A stretch of 64,000 nt of DNA from Zopfochytrium polystomum (lineage: Eukaryota; Chytridiomycota; Chytridiomycetes; Chytridiales; Chytridiaceae), in contig JAIVFJ010000048.1 in NCBI GenBank assembly GCA_025765615.1, positions 248,001-312,000 of the forward strand, given 5' to 3'. The position numbers and the translations under genes are program-made. The notes below the pieces were generated by a model that worked only from the letters and a program-made list of their open reading frames with translations, ran no database searches and was not told the origin of the DNA. This document shows, piece by piece, positions 35,620-46,665 of this stretch (its first letter is position 1; each line of letters opens with the position of its first letter).

Positions 35620-37081
35620 AAGGCCTAGTCCTTGCGCAAAGTGTCAATCTGACACGGAGTAAGTGGGTGGACAGAGTCAGGGGGGAAAAGGGCAGAGCCG
35701 CAGAAAAAGGGTGGAGCAGGGGAGGTGGGAGGCGCCAGATGAGGTACAGGATGTGGGGGACACACAATTGTCTGTGGAGTTGGATTGGAAACAGTGACTG
35801 TGCGCCGAATCCAGAGTGTTCCAAGAGCTGGGCGAACAGGGCCAAAGTAGTGTTGGCGCCCGACCTGAATACTGCCTCACAAGAGGAGTCAATCAGGAGG
35901 AGGACAGGTGTTGGAGTAGTGGCAGCTGCAGTTACCGCATTGAGGAGCATAAAGTGGCCGATGCTGACGTGCAGGGAGTATATGAGGCTGTGGAGAGGCA
36001 GTATCGCTGGGTGCTAGCCTTGGGTTGGGGGATCATGAGGGAGAGGGAGTGGCCTGCAGGGCCGCAGGAGCAGGGCTTGCAACTGGGGATGGTGCGTGGG
36101 GCATAGAGGGGCTTACAGGCGGAGGAGTGGGAGAAGTTGGTGGGTGGTGGCGACGCTTGTCACAGGATGTAATGCTGTGGTCACATTCCCAGAGATAGTT
36201 TCGTCACAACAAGGGTGCCAGATTAACTGATGGACGTTGAGGAGGAAGTCGTGGAAGATGTGTACAAGGGTGGTAACAACTTCGTTAGCTGGGGAGGCCT
36301 CACGGTGGTGGAGGATATTGTAAAAGGATTGAGGGATGATGCCCTGAAGGAGAGTGGGGAGGTTGAGCAGCGCGTCGGCAGAGAGAGGCAGAATTTAGGG
36401 AGGGATAGCCAGAAGGGGCAGAAGAGTGAGCGTTTGGGTGTAGGGCTTCTGAGGGGGAACAAGAGGCCAAGGCGGATGTGAGGGAGTTTTTAACAGAAAG
36501 GAAGGCATTCTGAGTGACATGGCAAAGAAAGATGTGGGAGGAGGCCTCTGCCACAGTTACACAACAAAGACAAAACCGTTGGGGTGAAACATAGTGTACC
36601 AGAGGTGGAGGCGAGGTCGAGAGGGTAGCGATTCAGTGAAGAGTTGGAGGCGGAATTTGCAGCAGTGTGGAGCAGGAAGCATGTCAAAAAGTGGGGAAGG
36701 GCAAATGCCAGATTGAAGAACAGGGAAAGTAGATTCCCAATAAACAGAAGAAAAAGAGTCTTGGAAAGCAGAAGCAAAAGAGTAATTGGAGAGACTACTG
36801 TGGAGTGTGTGACATGAAGGAGGCAGAGTTGTTGGTGAAGTTGCCTGAGGACTGCTGTTTCGTTGATGAAGGCTGTTGCGGGTAGAAGGGTCTGTGAGGT
36901 GAAGGGGATATCGGCAGGGGGCATCTTGACTTGGAAGTGAGAAGCGAGATGATCTGCTGCCTCGTTGCCAGCAGAACCAGAGTGGCCACGGGTCCAGATC
37001 ACAGTCGAGGGAGGTCCAAAATGTCACAAAAGGAGGTGTCCGATGGGGCCCAAAGGGAGATGGGTTGTAGTGGCTTGTCAC
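35620..37081 (-). pseudogene. LINE (non-LTR retrotransposon) 3' remnant with RNase H
   Basis: On the minus strand at about 36,940-37,002 a frame reads IWTRGHSGSAGNEAADHLAS, the conserved C-terminal motif of LINE RNase H domains (H.G..GN..AD). Downstream the frame is broken repeatedly but retains Cys/His-containing and Leu-rich segments consistent with the tail of a LINE ORF2, including LLLIDSSCEAVF near 35,890. No reverse transcriptase remains and no single frame covers it, so it is a 5'-truncated, degenerate copy. Confidence 0.5.
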
Positions 37082-37085
37082 TCCC

Positions 37086-37440
37086 CTTACCGATTCAGTC
37101 GGTCTTACTGATCCAGTCAGTTCTGTCTCTGTTCTAACTTGGCTTTGGCCTTGTGCCCCAGATGAAACCCTTCTGTGTCTTGCACCAGAGGATTATGCTT
37201 TCTTTTGTGATTGTGTCCGTTTCATGCTTTGGTGTGAGAAACCCCTCTTTTGTGTTAGAGATTTATTTGTGTTTTTCTTGGGCTTTTTAAGACTCCAAAT
37301 ACACTTTCCTGTCTAGTGCCCCTAGACACCCTCCTTTTGCTCCTTTTCATTAGTCAGGATTGGTATTTAGGTCCATGCTCTAGTTTCCACCTATAGCCCT
37401 AGGTGAGGAGTTAGAGAGCACAGTCTCACAACTTGGCATC
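37086..37440 (-). repeat. Element 3' region, copy 1
   Basis: Similar to 41147-41490 in the same orientation (shared phrases: cagtctcaca, cctagacacc, attggtatttagg, gactccaaataca). On the minus strand it directly follows the chromodomain stop, so it is the sequence downstream of pol in this retroelement family. Confidence 0.65.
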
Positions 37441-37481
37441 CAAGATTTGTTCAACCTCAAATTCCTCTTCACCCTCTACCT
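37426..37481 (-). pseudogene. Displaced chromodomain end of pol
   Basis: On the minus strand this 56-bp stretch reads, in the frame left open at 44458, EGEEEFEVEQILDAKL then TGA. EFEVEQILD is the start of the chromodomain used by chromoviruses to target chromatin. It is separated from its pol by about 7 kb and lies on the opposite strand. Confidence 0.75.
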
Positions 37482-37824
37482 TGTTATGAATCACCCTCTG
37501 GAAACCTCTGGAACCTTCTAGAACATTCCTTCATGGAACCTTCTGGAACCTTCTGGAACATTCTAGAACATTTCTCCATGGAACCTTCTGGAACCTTCTT
37601 TGCTTTCCTGACTTGTCTTGTTGTCATTGGTATCATTGGTATCATTGTATTACTAATTGCTCTTTCTGGAACTTTCTTTGAGTCTTGACAAGGAAGACTC
37701 TCAAAAGGTATAAAAGGGGGATGGGGGACCTGTCCCATCCCTCAAGTGAATTATTGTTTCCAATACAATCATCACTCCTCTCAGTTCCTTGTCTGCCTTG
37801 TCCTGTCCTGCCCTGTTCCTGACA
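37482..37824 (+). repeat. Ty3/gypsy LTR, plus orientation
   Basis: 343 bp, TG...CA ends (TGTTATGAATC...TTCCTGACA). It holds several (G)GAACCTTCT repeats, a TATA box (tataaaa, 37709-37715) and a probable transcription start near 37744. It is longer than the other copy by one extra GGAACATTCTAGAAC-type unit, otherwise nearly identical. Confidence 0.85.
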
Positions 37825-37837
37825 TCATAATTCACTT
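37744..37837 (+). promoter_or_regulatory. Self-priming pair: LTR start of R and primer-binding site
   Basis: The 11-mer AAGTGAATTAT at 37744-37754, about 35 bp after the TATA box, is exactly the reverse complement of ATAATTCACTT at 37827-37837, two bases after the LTR end. This is the arrangement of Tf1/sushi-type chromoviruses, whose mRNA 5' end folds back and primes reverse transcription instead of a tRNA. Confidence 0.75.
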
Positions 37838-37864
37838 CACCCTCTCCTACTACTCTCTGCCATC

Positions 37865-39322
37865 ATGTCTGACCCAAACAACACCTTCCCTGATGCAACT
37901 GCCTTCCAAGCCTTGATGGACCAATTACAAGCCCTTTCAAGACAGACACACCAACTTCAAGAACAAGTCCTTCACCAGCAGCACCAGCTTCAACAACAAC
38001 TTCACCAACAAGAACATCAAGCTCTTCCCCTGCCCCAAGCCAACCAAGCAAGAGAGCCCAAGGTTCCCAGCCCTGACAAGTTCACTGGGCTGGCCAAAGA
38101 CCTTAGGAACTTTATGGCCACTGTGGAGAATGTCATCCTTCTCCAACCTTCAAGATTTCCCAGTGAGCAAGTCAAGGTTCTTTCACAAGCACCCTCCTGT
38201 CTGGTCAAGCTCAATCATGGTACAGATCTCTCCCAAGCACACCCACCACCCTGCAAGAGCTCTGGGAGGGGCTGGAAGCTACCTTTGGTGACCCCTACGC
38301 ATCTTGGACAGCAAGATCCAAGCTCAAGCATATCAAGCAAGGAAAGCAATCTTGTGTGGCCTACACCAACCAATTCAAGCAACTAGCCAGAGACTCTGGA
38401 TACAATGATGCAGCTCTGATGGAGCTGTACCATGATGGTCTCCATGAGTCTATCCAAGACATGCTCTCCCAGTCTCTGCACATCCCTGAGACCTTATAAG
38501 AGTACATTCTCCTTGCCATCAAGATTGACAACAGACTCTACTCCAAGAGGTTGAAGCAAAGACAAGTAGGAACTACATCAAGGCTTACCCCAGTCCCGCA
38601 AGCTCTTACAGTTCCTGAACCCATGCAAGTGGATGCAGTTGAGACACTTCCTAAGGGTCCTCTGAGCCAAGAGGAGAAAACAAGGAGGGCCCAGCAGGGA
38701 CTGTGTTTCTACTGTGGCTCCAAGGAGCATGCTGTCAAGGACTGCCCAAGGAAGAAGCACCCAAACTCCCAGGTCCAGGCTCACTGAGGGGCAATTCCCT
38801 GGACCCTCCTCCAAGCTGCCCCTGTTTCATCACCACCACCAGCACCACAAACACCTCAGATTCCAAGCCCCACCAACTCACCATGGATGTCAAGATTCAA
38901 CTCTCACCCAAGTCAACCATCACAACCAAGGCCCTTATCGACTCTGAATCATCCTGCAACATCATTGATGCCACCCTTGCCAAGCCTTGTGCATTCCCAC
39001 CATCAAGAAATCCACACCCCTCAAGGTCCACTTTGCCAATCACGCTCTGTTCAAGAAAATCAGCCATGAAACCAAGCTAAACCTCCACATCCAAGACTTT
39101 CTACCATCCATGGTCAACCTGGAAGTATTGGATCTTGGCTCACCCACATTCTCTGTCATCCTGGGATTACCATGGCTGCAAGCCCAGAACCCTGCCATTG
39201 ATTGGGTCACTGGTCAAGTCCAACCTCCACCAATTGGAACAGTCACCCAAAACTCAAGTCAAGGCCCCAAGTCTCATGCTCGCAAGTCCTTGTGTGAGGA
39301 CGACAGGCCGTCAAGCCTGTGA
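37865..39322 (+). pseudogene. gag and aspartic protease remnant of the gypsy element
   Basis: The frame opens at ATG 37865 (MSDPNNTFPDATAFQALMDQ), shows a Gln-rich coiled-coil start, and breaks near 38,190. It resumes in another frame with FKQLARDSGYNDAALMELYHDGL, has a stop near 38,498, and ends with a zinc knuckle CFYCGSKEHAVKDC at about 38704-38745. A protease-like region follows in two frames: ALIDSESSCNIID (catalytic DSG-type loop altered to DSE) and FSVILGLPWLQAQNPAIDW. Several lesions make it non-functional. Confidence 0.75.
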
Positions 39323-39587
39323 CCTCAAATAAAAGAGTGTATACCCACTTTTTCACTGATAATTGTGAGGATTATCCACCTCTCTCGAAGCGCGTTATAC
39401 ACGCATTCGGCTTGGACTCTGCTGTATATATTATTATTTATTATTACTGGTTGTCCACATAAGCCACCGACTGACACTTGTTGTCGCACCCACATCACCT
39501 GTCACTATTATTATTCGTGCTATTATTATTATTATTCTGTACAATGGCTGCAGACTGAGTGATTCAGTGTTTGCTCAACTGCTGGCA

Positions 39588-39800
39588 TAGGGCTTCCTTG
39601 CTCAGTGGTTAGAGCACTCCCTTCCATTGGGAAGGTGCCAAGTTCGAGACTTGCTGACTGTTGGGCTGCAAAGTCCACCATGCCCAGCTAATAACCCCTC
39701 ACTTTTGGAATGACTAAGGACTGCACCACTTCTGTGGGAGAAGTGCAAAGTCCAGATGCCCAGCTACCATGATGTAATGCCTCATATGAGTGGTATGAGA
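39588..39800 (+). mobile_element. tRNA-derived SINE-like element
   Basis: A-box-like tgctcagtggttagagca (39598-39615) and B-box-like agttcgagac (39641-39650) have tRNA spacing, followed by an unrelated body with two repeats of 'gcaaagtcca ..atgcccagcta'. The acceptor stem is absent, so it is a SINE-like copy and not a tRNA gene. Confidence 0.55.
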
Positions 39801-41146
39801 AGACAGGGCTTTTCTTTCTCTTTCTGTTGATGATTTTTACTTATTTTTTCAATTAGTATTTTCCTTTGTTTTGGCTCTTTTTCTTGTTTTATCTTTTATT
39901 TAATTGTTTGTTTACTGTCTCTCTTTGTGTGTCTTCCTTTCTTTCTGTGGCTGTGGTGAGTGTCTTCTTGTCTGCACCAATCATTTCTTGCCGGTTCCTC
40001 CACCCCCCCTCCACTCTGCTCTGGTGGCTGTCTGCCAAGAAATGGCCCCATGATTCTCTGAGCTGTCTCTCTTTGTTGATGGCTCAGCCCTATTTGGTGA
40101 ATCACCCATCCATTCTGTTCTTTACTGTTTTATGTATTGGTTTGTTGTTTTGTATGCGTTTTCCCTCCTTTTTCCTCTCCTCCCTGTGATTCCAACCCTC
40201 TCCTATTTAAACTGCTGCCCCCTCTTCTTGTTGACTGTGAGAACTGTACCTGAAGTCCCTTGCCTGCCCTTTTCTTCCTGACTGTGTGTATGAGCTGGGG
40301 GTTGCAGTCCCCTGGTGTGTGACAGGAGGTTGAAGTCCTCTTGGCCTTCATGGCAGTGTGCTGGGTTCAATCCCCAGTGCACCTCACCATTCTGCATGCT
40401 GTTTAGGTTGGACTGGGTAGGAGCCACTTGGTGATGGAAGGATAGAGGGTAAATCTGTGGTGGTGCCTCTAGGTTCCTGTCAATACATCTAGTCAAATCC
40501 AGGTCTCTCAAGGTGATATGAATGAGCTGGCTGGTCAGGTACTGCTGCAGAAATGGTCTCTCAGGTATGCCCCCCATCTCCCTGGTTGTTGGCTCCTGTG
40601 GCCTCTGGTGGGCCTGGTCTTCACTGGGTTCAGACCCTCTTTCTCTCAGATTAATGCCTGTGATGTCATGGTGTCACACTTGTGTGTGGGAGTGGGTTTT
40701 AACCTTCCTTGCTCCTAAGATAGGGGATTCCTCTGGCCTGGTGAGGCAGATGTCTGTGTCCTAGTAGGATGAAGCAAGAAGAGTCCCACTGTCTCCCACC
40801 CTGTGTGCCCCCTCCTTGGATTGAGTTGGAACCTCTCTTGGGAGTGAGACAAGATGTGTCTGGTTCTGTTAAGTGGAAAACAGTTCTGGTTTGGTCCAAC
40901 AGGCATCTCTGCACACTAACTGTTCCTTGTGTTTGCCCTTTGTCTCCAACCCCCTCCAACTTAGGGCTTGTCGTTGGTAGAGAGGGAGCTGGTGCTCCAA
41001 GGTGGTGGCTCCAATAGGTTGGGACCTGGCCACTTTCCTCCCCACTCTCTTGCCTTTCCCCTTGGCTTCTGCCTTGGGAAGGAGCTGGCACAGATTGGTT
41101 GGTGCTGCCTTAGGCGCCCCCTTTGTTGCCCTAAGTCTCATTCCTT

Positions 41147-41490
41147 ACCGAGTGATTCGGTCCCTTTGGCTTTGCCACTGGGGTTTCTCTGAGTCTTGGA
41201 CCAGAGGCATTTTGCACTTTTGTGATTGTGCCACCTTTGTCACACTTTTCTTATGTTTCCCTTTTAGATGTGTGATAACTGCTCTTTTTTGTGTTTAAAG
41301 AGTTTCTTTTGTGTTTGATGATGGGCTTTAGTAGACTCCAAATACATTTTCCTGTCTGGTGACCCCTAGACACCTTCTTTTGCCCTTTTCATTAGATAGG
41401 ATTGGTATTTAGGCCATTGCTCTATTTCCACCTCCAGCCCAGGGTGAGGAGATTTAGAGAGCACAGTCTCACACTTGATTCAAGGTTCAC
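41147..41490 (-). repeat. Element 3' region, copy 2
   Basis: Second copy of 37086-37440, same orientation on the plus strand and therefore opposite to the neighbouring pol. Diverged but alignable over more than 300 bp. It marks the 3' end of a related element lying against the pol linker. Confidence 0.65.
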
Positions 41491-44458
41491 AGCCAGGTAT
41501 TAAAGGTCAACCACCAAAGACAACTCCAGTGTCACCCTGCAGTTCACAAATCCCAGCCAAGACTCAAGTTCCACAGTTCACAGTTCACAGTCAAGATTCA
41601 AGTAGAGCTTATAGAGCTCACAGTCATGGCCAAGACTCTAGTTCACAGAACCCACAGTCAAAGATTCAAGTACCACAGTTCACAGTCCACATTCAAGATT
41701 CAAGTTCCACAGCTCACAGTCTTTGCCAAGAACAGAACTCACAGTCAAAGATTCAAGAATCACAGTTCCCAGTCAAGAATTCAAGCCCCACTGCTGAAGA
41801 GCACAGGAACTTGGACCCATCAGACCTTTTGCTGGCATCCAAGCAACCAAAAGAATATCTCCCTTATGCTGATGTGTTTTCCAAGACCAAGGCAGACCTA
41901 CTACCAGCTCAGAGGCCTTATGACTGTGAAATTCCACTCAAGGATGAAACTTGCAGCCCACCTTTCAAGCCACTGTACCACCTCTCTCCACCAGAAGCCA
42001 AGACCCTCCAGGAATACATTGAAGAAATGCTGAACAAGGGATTCATCCAACCTTCCAAGTCACCAGCTGGAGCTCCCATCTTTTTTGTCAAGAAGAAGGA
42101 TGGGGGACTGAGACCCTGAGTGGACTACAGAGATCTCAATGAGATGACAGTCAAGAACCGCTATCCACTGCCTCTCATCTCTGAATTACTGGACAAACTG
42201 AGCCATGCAAGGATATTTTCCAAGATTGACCTCAGAGGTGCCTACAATTTGGTCAGAATTAAGCCCCAGGATCAATGGAAGACTGCCTTCAGATGCAAAT
42301 ACGGTCACTTTGAGTACTTGGTGGTCATGCCCTTTGGACTTACCAATGCCCCAGCTATTTTCCAAGGCATGATGAATGACATATTCAGGGATATTCTGGA
42401 CCTTTTTGTCATTGTCTACCTGGATGATATCCTGGTATTTCCATCTGACACTGCCAGCCATATGGGACATGTCAAGACTGTCTTGGAGAGACTCAGACAG
42501 CATCACCTCTATGCAAAGCTGGAGAAGTGTGAATTCCACAAGACCTCCATTGAGTTTTTGGGGTTCATTGTGTCTGACAAAGGGATCTCCATGGCACCAG
42601 ACAAGATCCAAACTATTCTTGAATGGAAGGCTCCAAATTCCATCAAGGATGTTCAAAGCTTCCTTGGATTTTGCAACTTCTACAGAACCTTCATTGCCAA
42701 CTATTCTGCCATAGCCAAGCCTCTCACTGATCTCACCAAGAAGATCACCAAGTTTGAATGGACCCCAGCAGCAGAGCAAGCCTGGCTAGCTCTTAAGACA
42801 GCAACCACAAGTGCACCACTCCTTAAGCATGTGGATCCCTTGCTTCCCTTCACCTTGGAAACTGATGCCTCAGACTATGCCCTCGGTGCTGTTCTGTCCC
42901 AGCCAAGCTCTCAGGACCCCTCTGCTCCTCTGCATCCAGTGGCATATTACTCCAGGAAGCTGAACAGTGCTGAGTGTAACTACACAGTCCATGACAAGGA
43001 GTTGCTTGCAATTGTGGAAGCATTCAAATTCTGGAGACACTACTTGGCTGGTTTTAAAGGCATCTCTGTCTATTCTGATCACAAGAACCTCACCTTCTTC
43101 AGGGCAAGGAGGTTGCTCAAGCAGAGGCATGCCAGGTGGGCTGAACTGCTCTCTGAGTATGACTTTAAGCTGTGCTATTCTCCTGGCCACCTTAACACTG
43201 TGGCTGATGCCCTGTCAAGAAGAACAGACCTTGCACCGGAAGGGGGAGATGGTTTCACCCCACCATCGAAGACACACCTTTCATTGCTTCCTGACAGTGT
43301 GTGGGCCCATGCTATTCCCAAGGACCCTAAGCCTCACAAGATTCAAATCAGCCAAGAAGAGGAAAAACTTGAGATATTCAAGACAAGGCATGATGCAGCA
43401 ACAGCTGGACACCCAGGAGAGCACAAGACATATGAGCTTGTTTCCAGAGACTTCTACTGGCCAGGCATGAGGAAGTACATCAAGAACTATGTCAGCAGCT
43501 GTGAAACCTGTCAAAGAAACAAATCCAGCAGACACAAGCCCTATGGACTTCTGGAGCCCCTCCCAATTGCCATCAGCCCTTGGTCATCAATATCCATGGA
43601 CTTCATTGTGAAACTGCCCCCATCCCATGGATTTGACTCTATCCTTGTTGTCATCTGCAGAAGGACAAAGTTGGCCCATTTCATCCCCTGTACTGAGAAT
43701 ATAGATGCACAAGGAACAGCAGACTTGTTTTTGCAACACATATTCAGGCTCCATGGGCTGCCTCAGTCAATCATCAGTGACAGAGGACCTCAGTTCAGAT
43801 CTCAATTTTGGAAAGCACTCACAGCAGCCCTTGGAATCAAGTCTCAACTGTCAACTGCTTATCACCCTCAGACTGATGGACAAACAGAAAGAACAAACCA
43901 GACTCTGGAGCAGTATTTGAGGTGCTATGTCAGCATCAACAGGATGATTGGCCCACCCTCCTTCCACTGGCAGAATTTGCTCTCAACAATTCTCTCCACT
44001 CAAGCACCCAGCTATCTCCTTTCTTTGCAACCTATGGCTTCAATCCAAGAGGAGATCTTTTGGGACAAGAGATCCTATCCAATGTCCAAGCTCCTGCTGT
44101 GGCTTCACACTTGCATAAGCTCAAGATCATCAGCACCTTCCTGGACTCCACCCTGAAGCGAGCCCAAGAAGATGCCTCAAGATTTGCCAACACTCACAGA
44201 ATGGACCATGACCTTGCTGTGGGTCAGCAAGTTTGGCTTCTGAGGAAGAACTTGCAGACCAAAAGACCAAGTCCCAAGCTAGACAACCTCAAGTTGGGAC
44301 CTTTCAAGATCTTGGAGCAAATCAATCCAGTCACCTTCAAGCTGGATCTCCCTGCATCCATGAAGATCCACCCAGTTTTCCATGTCAGCCTTTTGGAGAA
44401 GTTTGTGGTCAATTCCATTCCAGGCAGAGTTGTTCCTCCTCCTCCTCCAGTTGAGGTA
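41475..44458 (+). pseudogene. pol (RT, RNase H, integrase) of chromodomain gypsy element
   Basis: A linker with a short tandem repeat (ttcacagtcaagattcaagt-like, 41540-41790; peptide QFTVHSQDSS) leads into reverse transcriptase: KKDGGLRP, a TGA stop at 42117-42119 where the family has Cys, VDYRDLN, FSKIDLRGAYNLVRI, YLDDIL. RNase H follows (TLETDASDYALGAVL), then the integrase HHCC region (YWPGM, CETCQRNK) and DDE core (MDFIVKLP, ISDRGPQF). A frameshift near 43,925 moves the frame to one reading HQQDDWPTLLPLAEFALNN, then HPVFHVSLLEKFV and a proline run. The frame is cut by the inverted LTR at 44459. Confidence 0.88.
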
Positions 44459-44764
44459 TGTCAGGAACATGGCAGGACAGGACAAGGCAGACAAGGAACT
44501 GAGGAGTGATGGTTGTATTGGAAACAATAATTCACTTGTGGGATGGGACAGGTCCCCCATCCCCCTTTTATATCTTTTGAGAGTCTTCCTTGTCAAGACT
44601 CAAAGAAAGTTCCAGAAAGAGCAATTAGTAATACAATGATACCAATGATACCAATGACAACAAGACAAGTCAGGAAAGCAAAGAAGGTTCCAGAAGGTTC
44701 CACAAGGTTCCATGAAGGAATGTTCTAGAAGGTTCCAGAGGTTTCCTGAGGGTGATTCATAACA
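44459..44764 (-). repeat. Ty3/gypsy LTR, minus orientation
   Basis: 306 bp, close reverse complement of 37482-37824, lacking one internal repeat unit. It joins pol at 'gaggta' on the left; the right flank 'ttgac' is unrelated. It conserves the TATA box and the self-priming 11-mer. Confidence 0.85.
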
Positions 44765-44939
44765 TTGACCATGTGATTGTTGAAAGCGCCATGAAAAATG
44801 AGAAGTTGAGTATTGCCAGGAGATTTGCGGCTGATGTGATGCAACTTCAAAACATACTGCAGTACTGAAACTTCAGGAACTGCTGTTACTGGTACTGTTG
44901 AAGTGACTGAAGTTGAAACTACTTCTTAATGTTTCCAGA

Positions 44940-46117
44940 CTGCAACTTTTGCGAGTTTTTTGACTGCTTGCAGTTAGGATCAGGGCACTCAGAGTTGGAG
45001 TGCTTCTTTTCACAACAGAAGGTACACCAGCCCATTTTGTGATAGAAGTCACATTCTTCATCACGGAGGCATATGCGTCAAGAAGAGGAAGAAGAAGCTG
45101 ATGAAGGAGAGGCTGCAGCTGTGGAGGTGGCCTTCTTCCTGGCAAGAAGAGCGTCAAAGTCCATTGGATCTGAAACTTCTTCATAGCGTGGCTTGAAGGG
45201 GTGAGAAACAGGTGTTGTGGCAGATGAACAAGATGCAGGCGCTTTGCCTTTGGTCTTGAAGGAATGCCAGTTCAAGTCATCCAAACGCTGACCTTTCGGT
45301 TGCAGCTTCATTAGATTGGTGGAAGTTGTAAGTTTGGGTTTTAAACCATGCCAAAAGGCGGCGAATTGCATTTGTGCACTCATCAAGTTACCAAGGGAAT
45401 GAAGTAGACTGTTGAAACAAAGACAATATTCACGAGCTGAAGAAGTTTGCTTAATTGCCAAGATTTGATGCGTTGCTTCTTCGAAAGCAAGTGTAGAAAG
45501 GAAGTGCTGTTGAATCCAGAGCTGGTAATCTGCCCAGGAGATGAACGTTTGAAGAGCTGCAGGAACATTCTGCCATTCTTGAAATGCATGATCTTTCAAA
45601 CCACTTTGCAACCAATCGACATATGACAGATGAGTGGCATAGCAAGGAGATTCACTGTCCTAGTGGAAGTTGTTCAAATGACATTTGATTTCGCAAGACT
45701 TAAAATACTGCGTGACGACATTAGTGCATTGGTGAGGAGGTAGTTTAGAACAAGAACCGTCGAAGATTGCAGGAGAGGCGCTTGTCATTTTGAATTTGGT
45801 AGGCGATTTGTTGCGTTTGCAGTATGATTCACCTCCATTGCCTTGACTGCAGACTGAACAGTTGTGTGCATCATTGCGATGTACACAGGATGACAAATAC
45901 ATTGGACATCAGGGTTCAGAGTGTGTGTGGCGGGCGGCAGTGGAGCGGGTTGTGTAGGCATTGGCTGGACAGGTGGCTGTTGCTGCTGCTGAAAATGCTG
46001 CTGAATGAATGACTGCTGCTGTGGGAACAGCTGTGGTGGGAGTGTGGAAGCTGTTGGAGCAAGCTGAGTTGACAGAGCGGTATTGAGCGTAGTAGTACAA
46101 GCAAAAGAAGAATCCAT
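44940..46117 (-). pseudogene. gag remnant of a second LTR retroelement
   Basis: Minus strand. It begins at ATG 46117 with a Gln/Pro-rich stretch, shifts frame near 45,800, meets a TAG at about 45,660, then reads a typical retroviral-type gag core (WLQSGLKDHAFQEWQN, SWADYQLWIQQHFLS, EYCLCFNSLLHSLGNL). It ends with a CX2CX4HX4C zinc knuckle (CTFCCEKKHSNSEC) in a different frame. At least three lesions. It differs clearly from the gag at 37865, so it is another family or clade. Confidence 0.65.
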
Positions 46118-46665
46118 TCGCCTTCGTCAATGTTGGAGTCAGTGTCGGAATCTGTAGTTCTGTAAAACAGCAATGAATCTGTCGGGGGTGGCCTCCCCCA
46201 TGTGCTGAGGCTGCTGACGAACAAACTGTACTGTTACATGTGACAAGGATGGACAATGTGGGTGATTCTCACATGCTGTAGTTGCAACCGTTGTGTAACG
46301 AGAGTGCCTCCGACAGAGTGCTAGACAGATTCGCGGTGCAATCACAACTCCTGTGTGGTCTGGAGTTTTTCCATTCTGCCGCAGGGCAGATTACGTAACC
46401 CGACCCACTTGGGAATCAATTCATATTCGACTGGATATTGCTGTAATTATTTGAATTCAACACACGGAGGCCTGGTGATTTTGTCTTCGACGTTGTTTCC
46501 CTTTGCGCATAATGCGCACCGCCCACCACCAAGGCGGAAAACCTGAGACTTTCCATATATGGAGTCAGTTCGGACTCCAAACGGGGGCACTAATACACTT
46601 GCTGATTCGCCAGTGTTCCTCTACTGCTTATATTATTATCAGTTCCCACACCTTCCTTGCTCCTT

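Larger units (their letters stand above)
39323..41490. other. Foreign insert between protease and reverse transcriptase
   Basis: Not retroelement coding. It contains a tRNA-like head at 39598-39650, AT-rich stretches, another B-box-like phrase (gggttcaatcccc) near 40,367, and at its right end the second copy of the element 3' region (41147-41490). No gene is supported. Confidence 0.5.
37086..44764. mobile_element. Rearranged chromodomain Ty3/gypsy element with inverted LTRs
   Basis: Left to right: the 3' end of pol and downstream DNA reversed (37086-37481), LTR in plus orientation (37482-37824), gag and protease remnants (37865-39322), about 2.1 kb of foreign DNA (39323-41490), pol from linker to the start of the chromodomain (41475-44458), then an LTR in minus orientation (44459-44764). 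Both LTRs begin TG and end CA. The bases outside the two LTRs that face pol and the displaced chromodomain end are reverse complements (tacct / aggta). Frameshifts and a stop show that it is not autonomous. Confidence 0.8.

Noticed and set aside
44459..44764. Simple solo-LTR insertion into pol
   Set aside because: The right flank (ttgac) does not repeat the left (aggta) and pol does not resume after it; the matching flank and the rest of pol lie at 37481, so an inversion is required.
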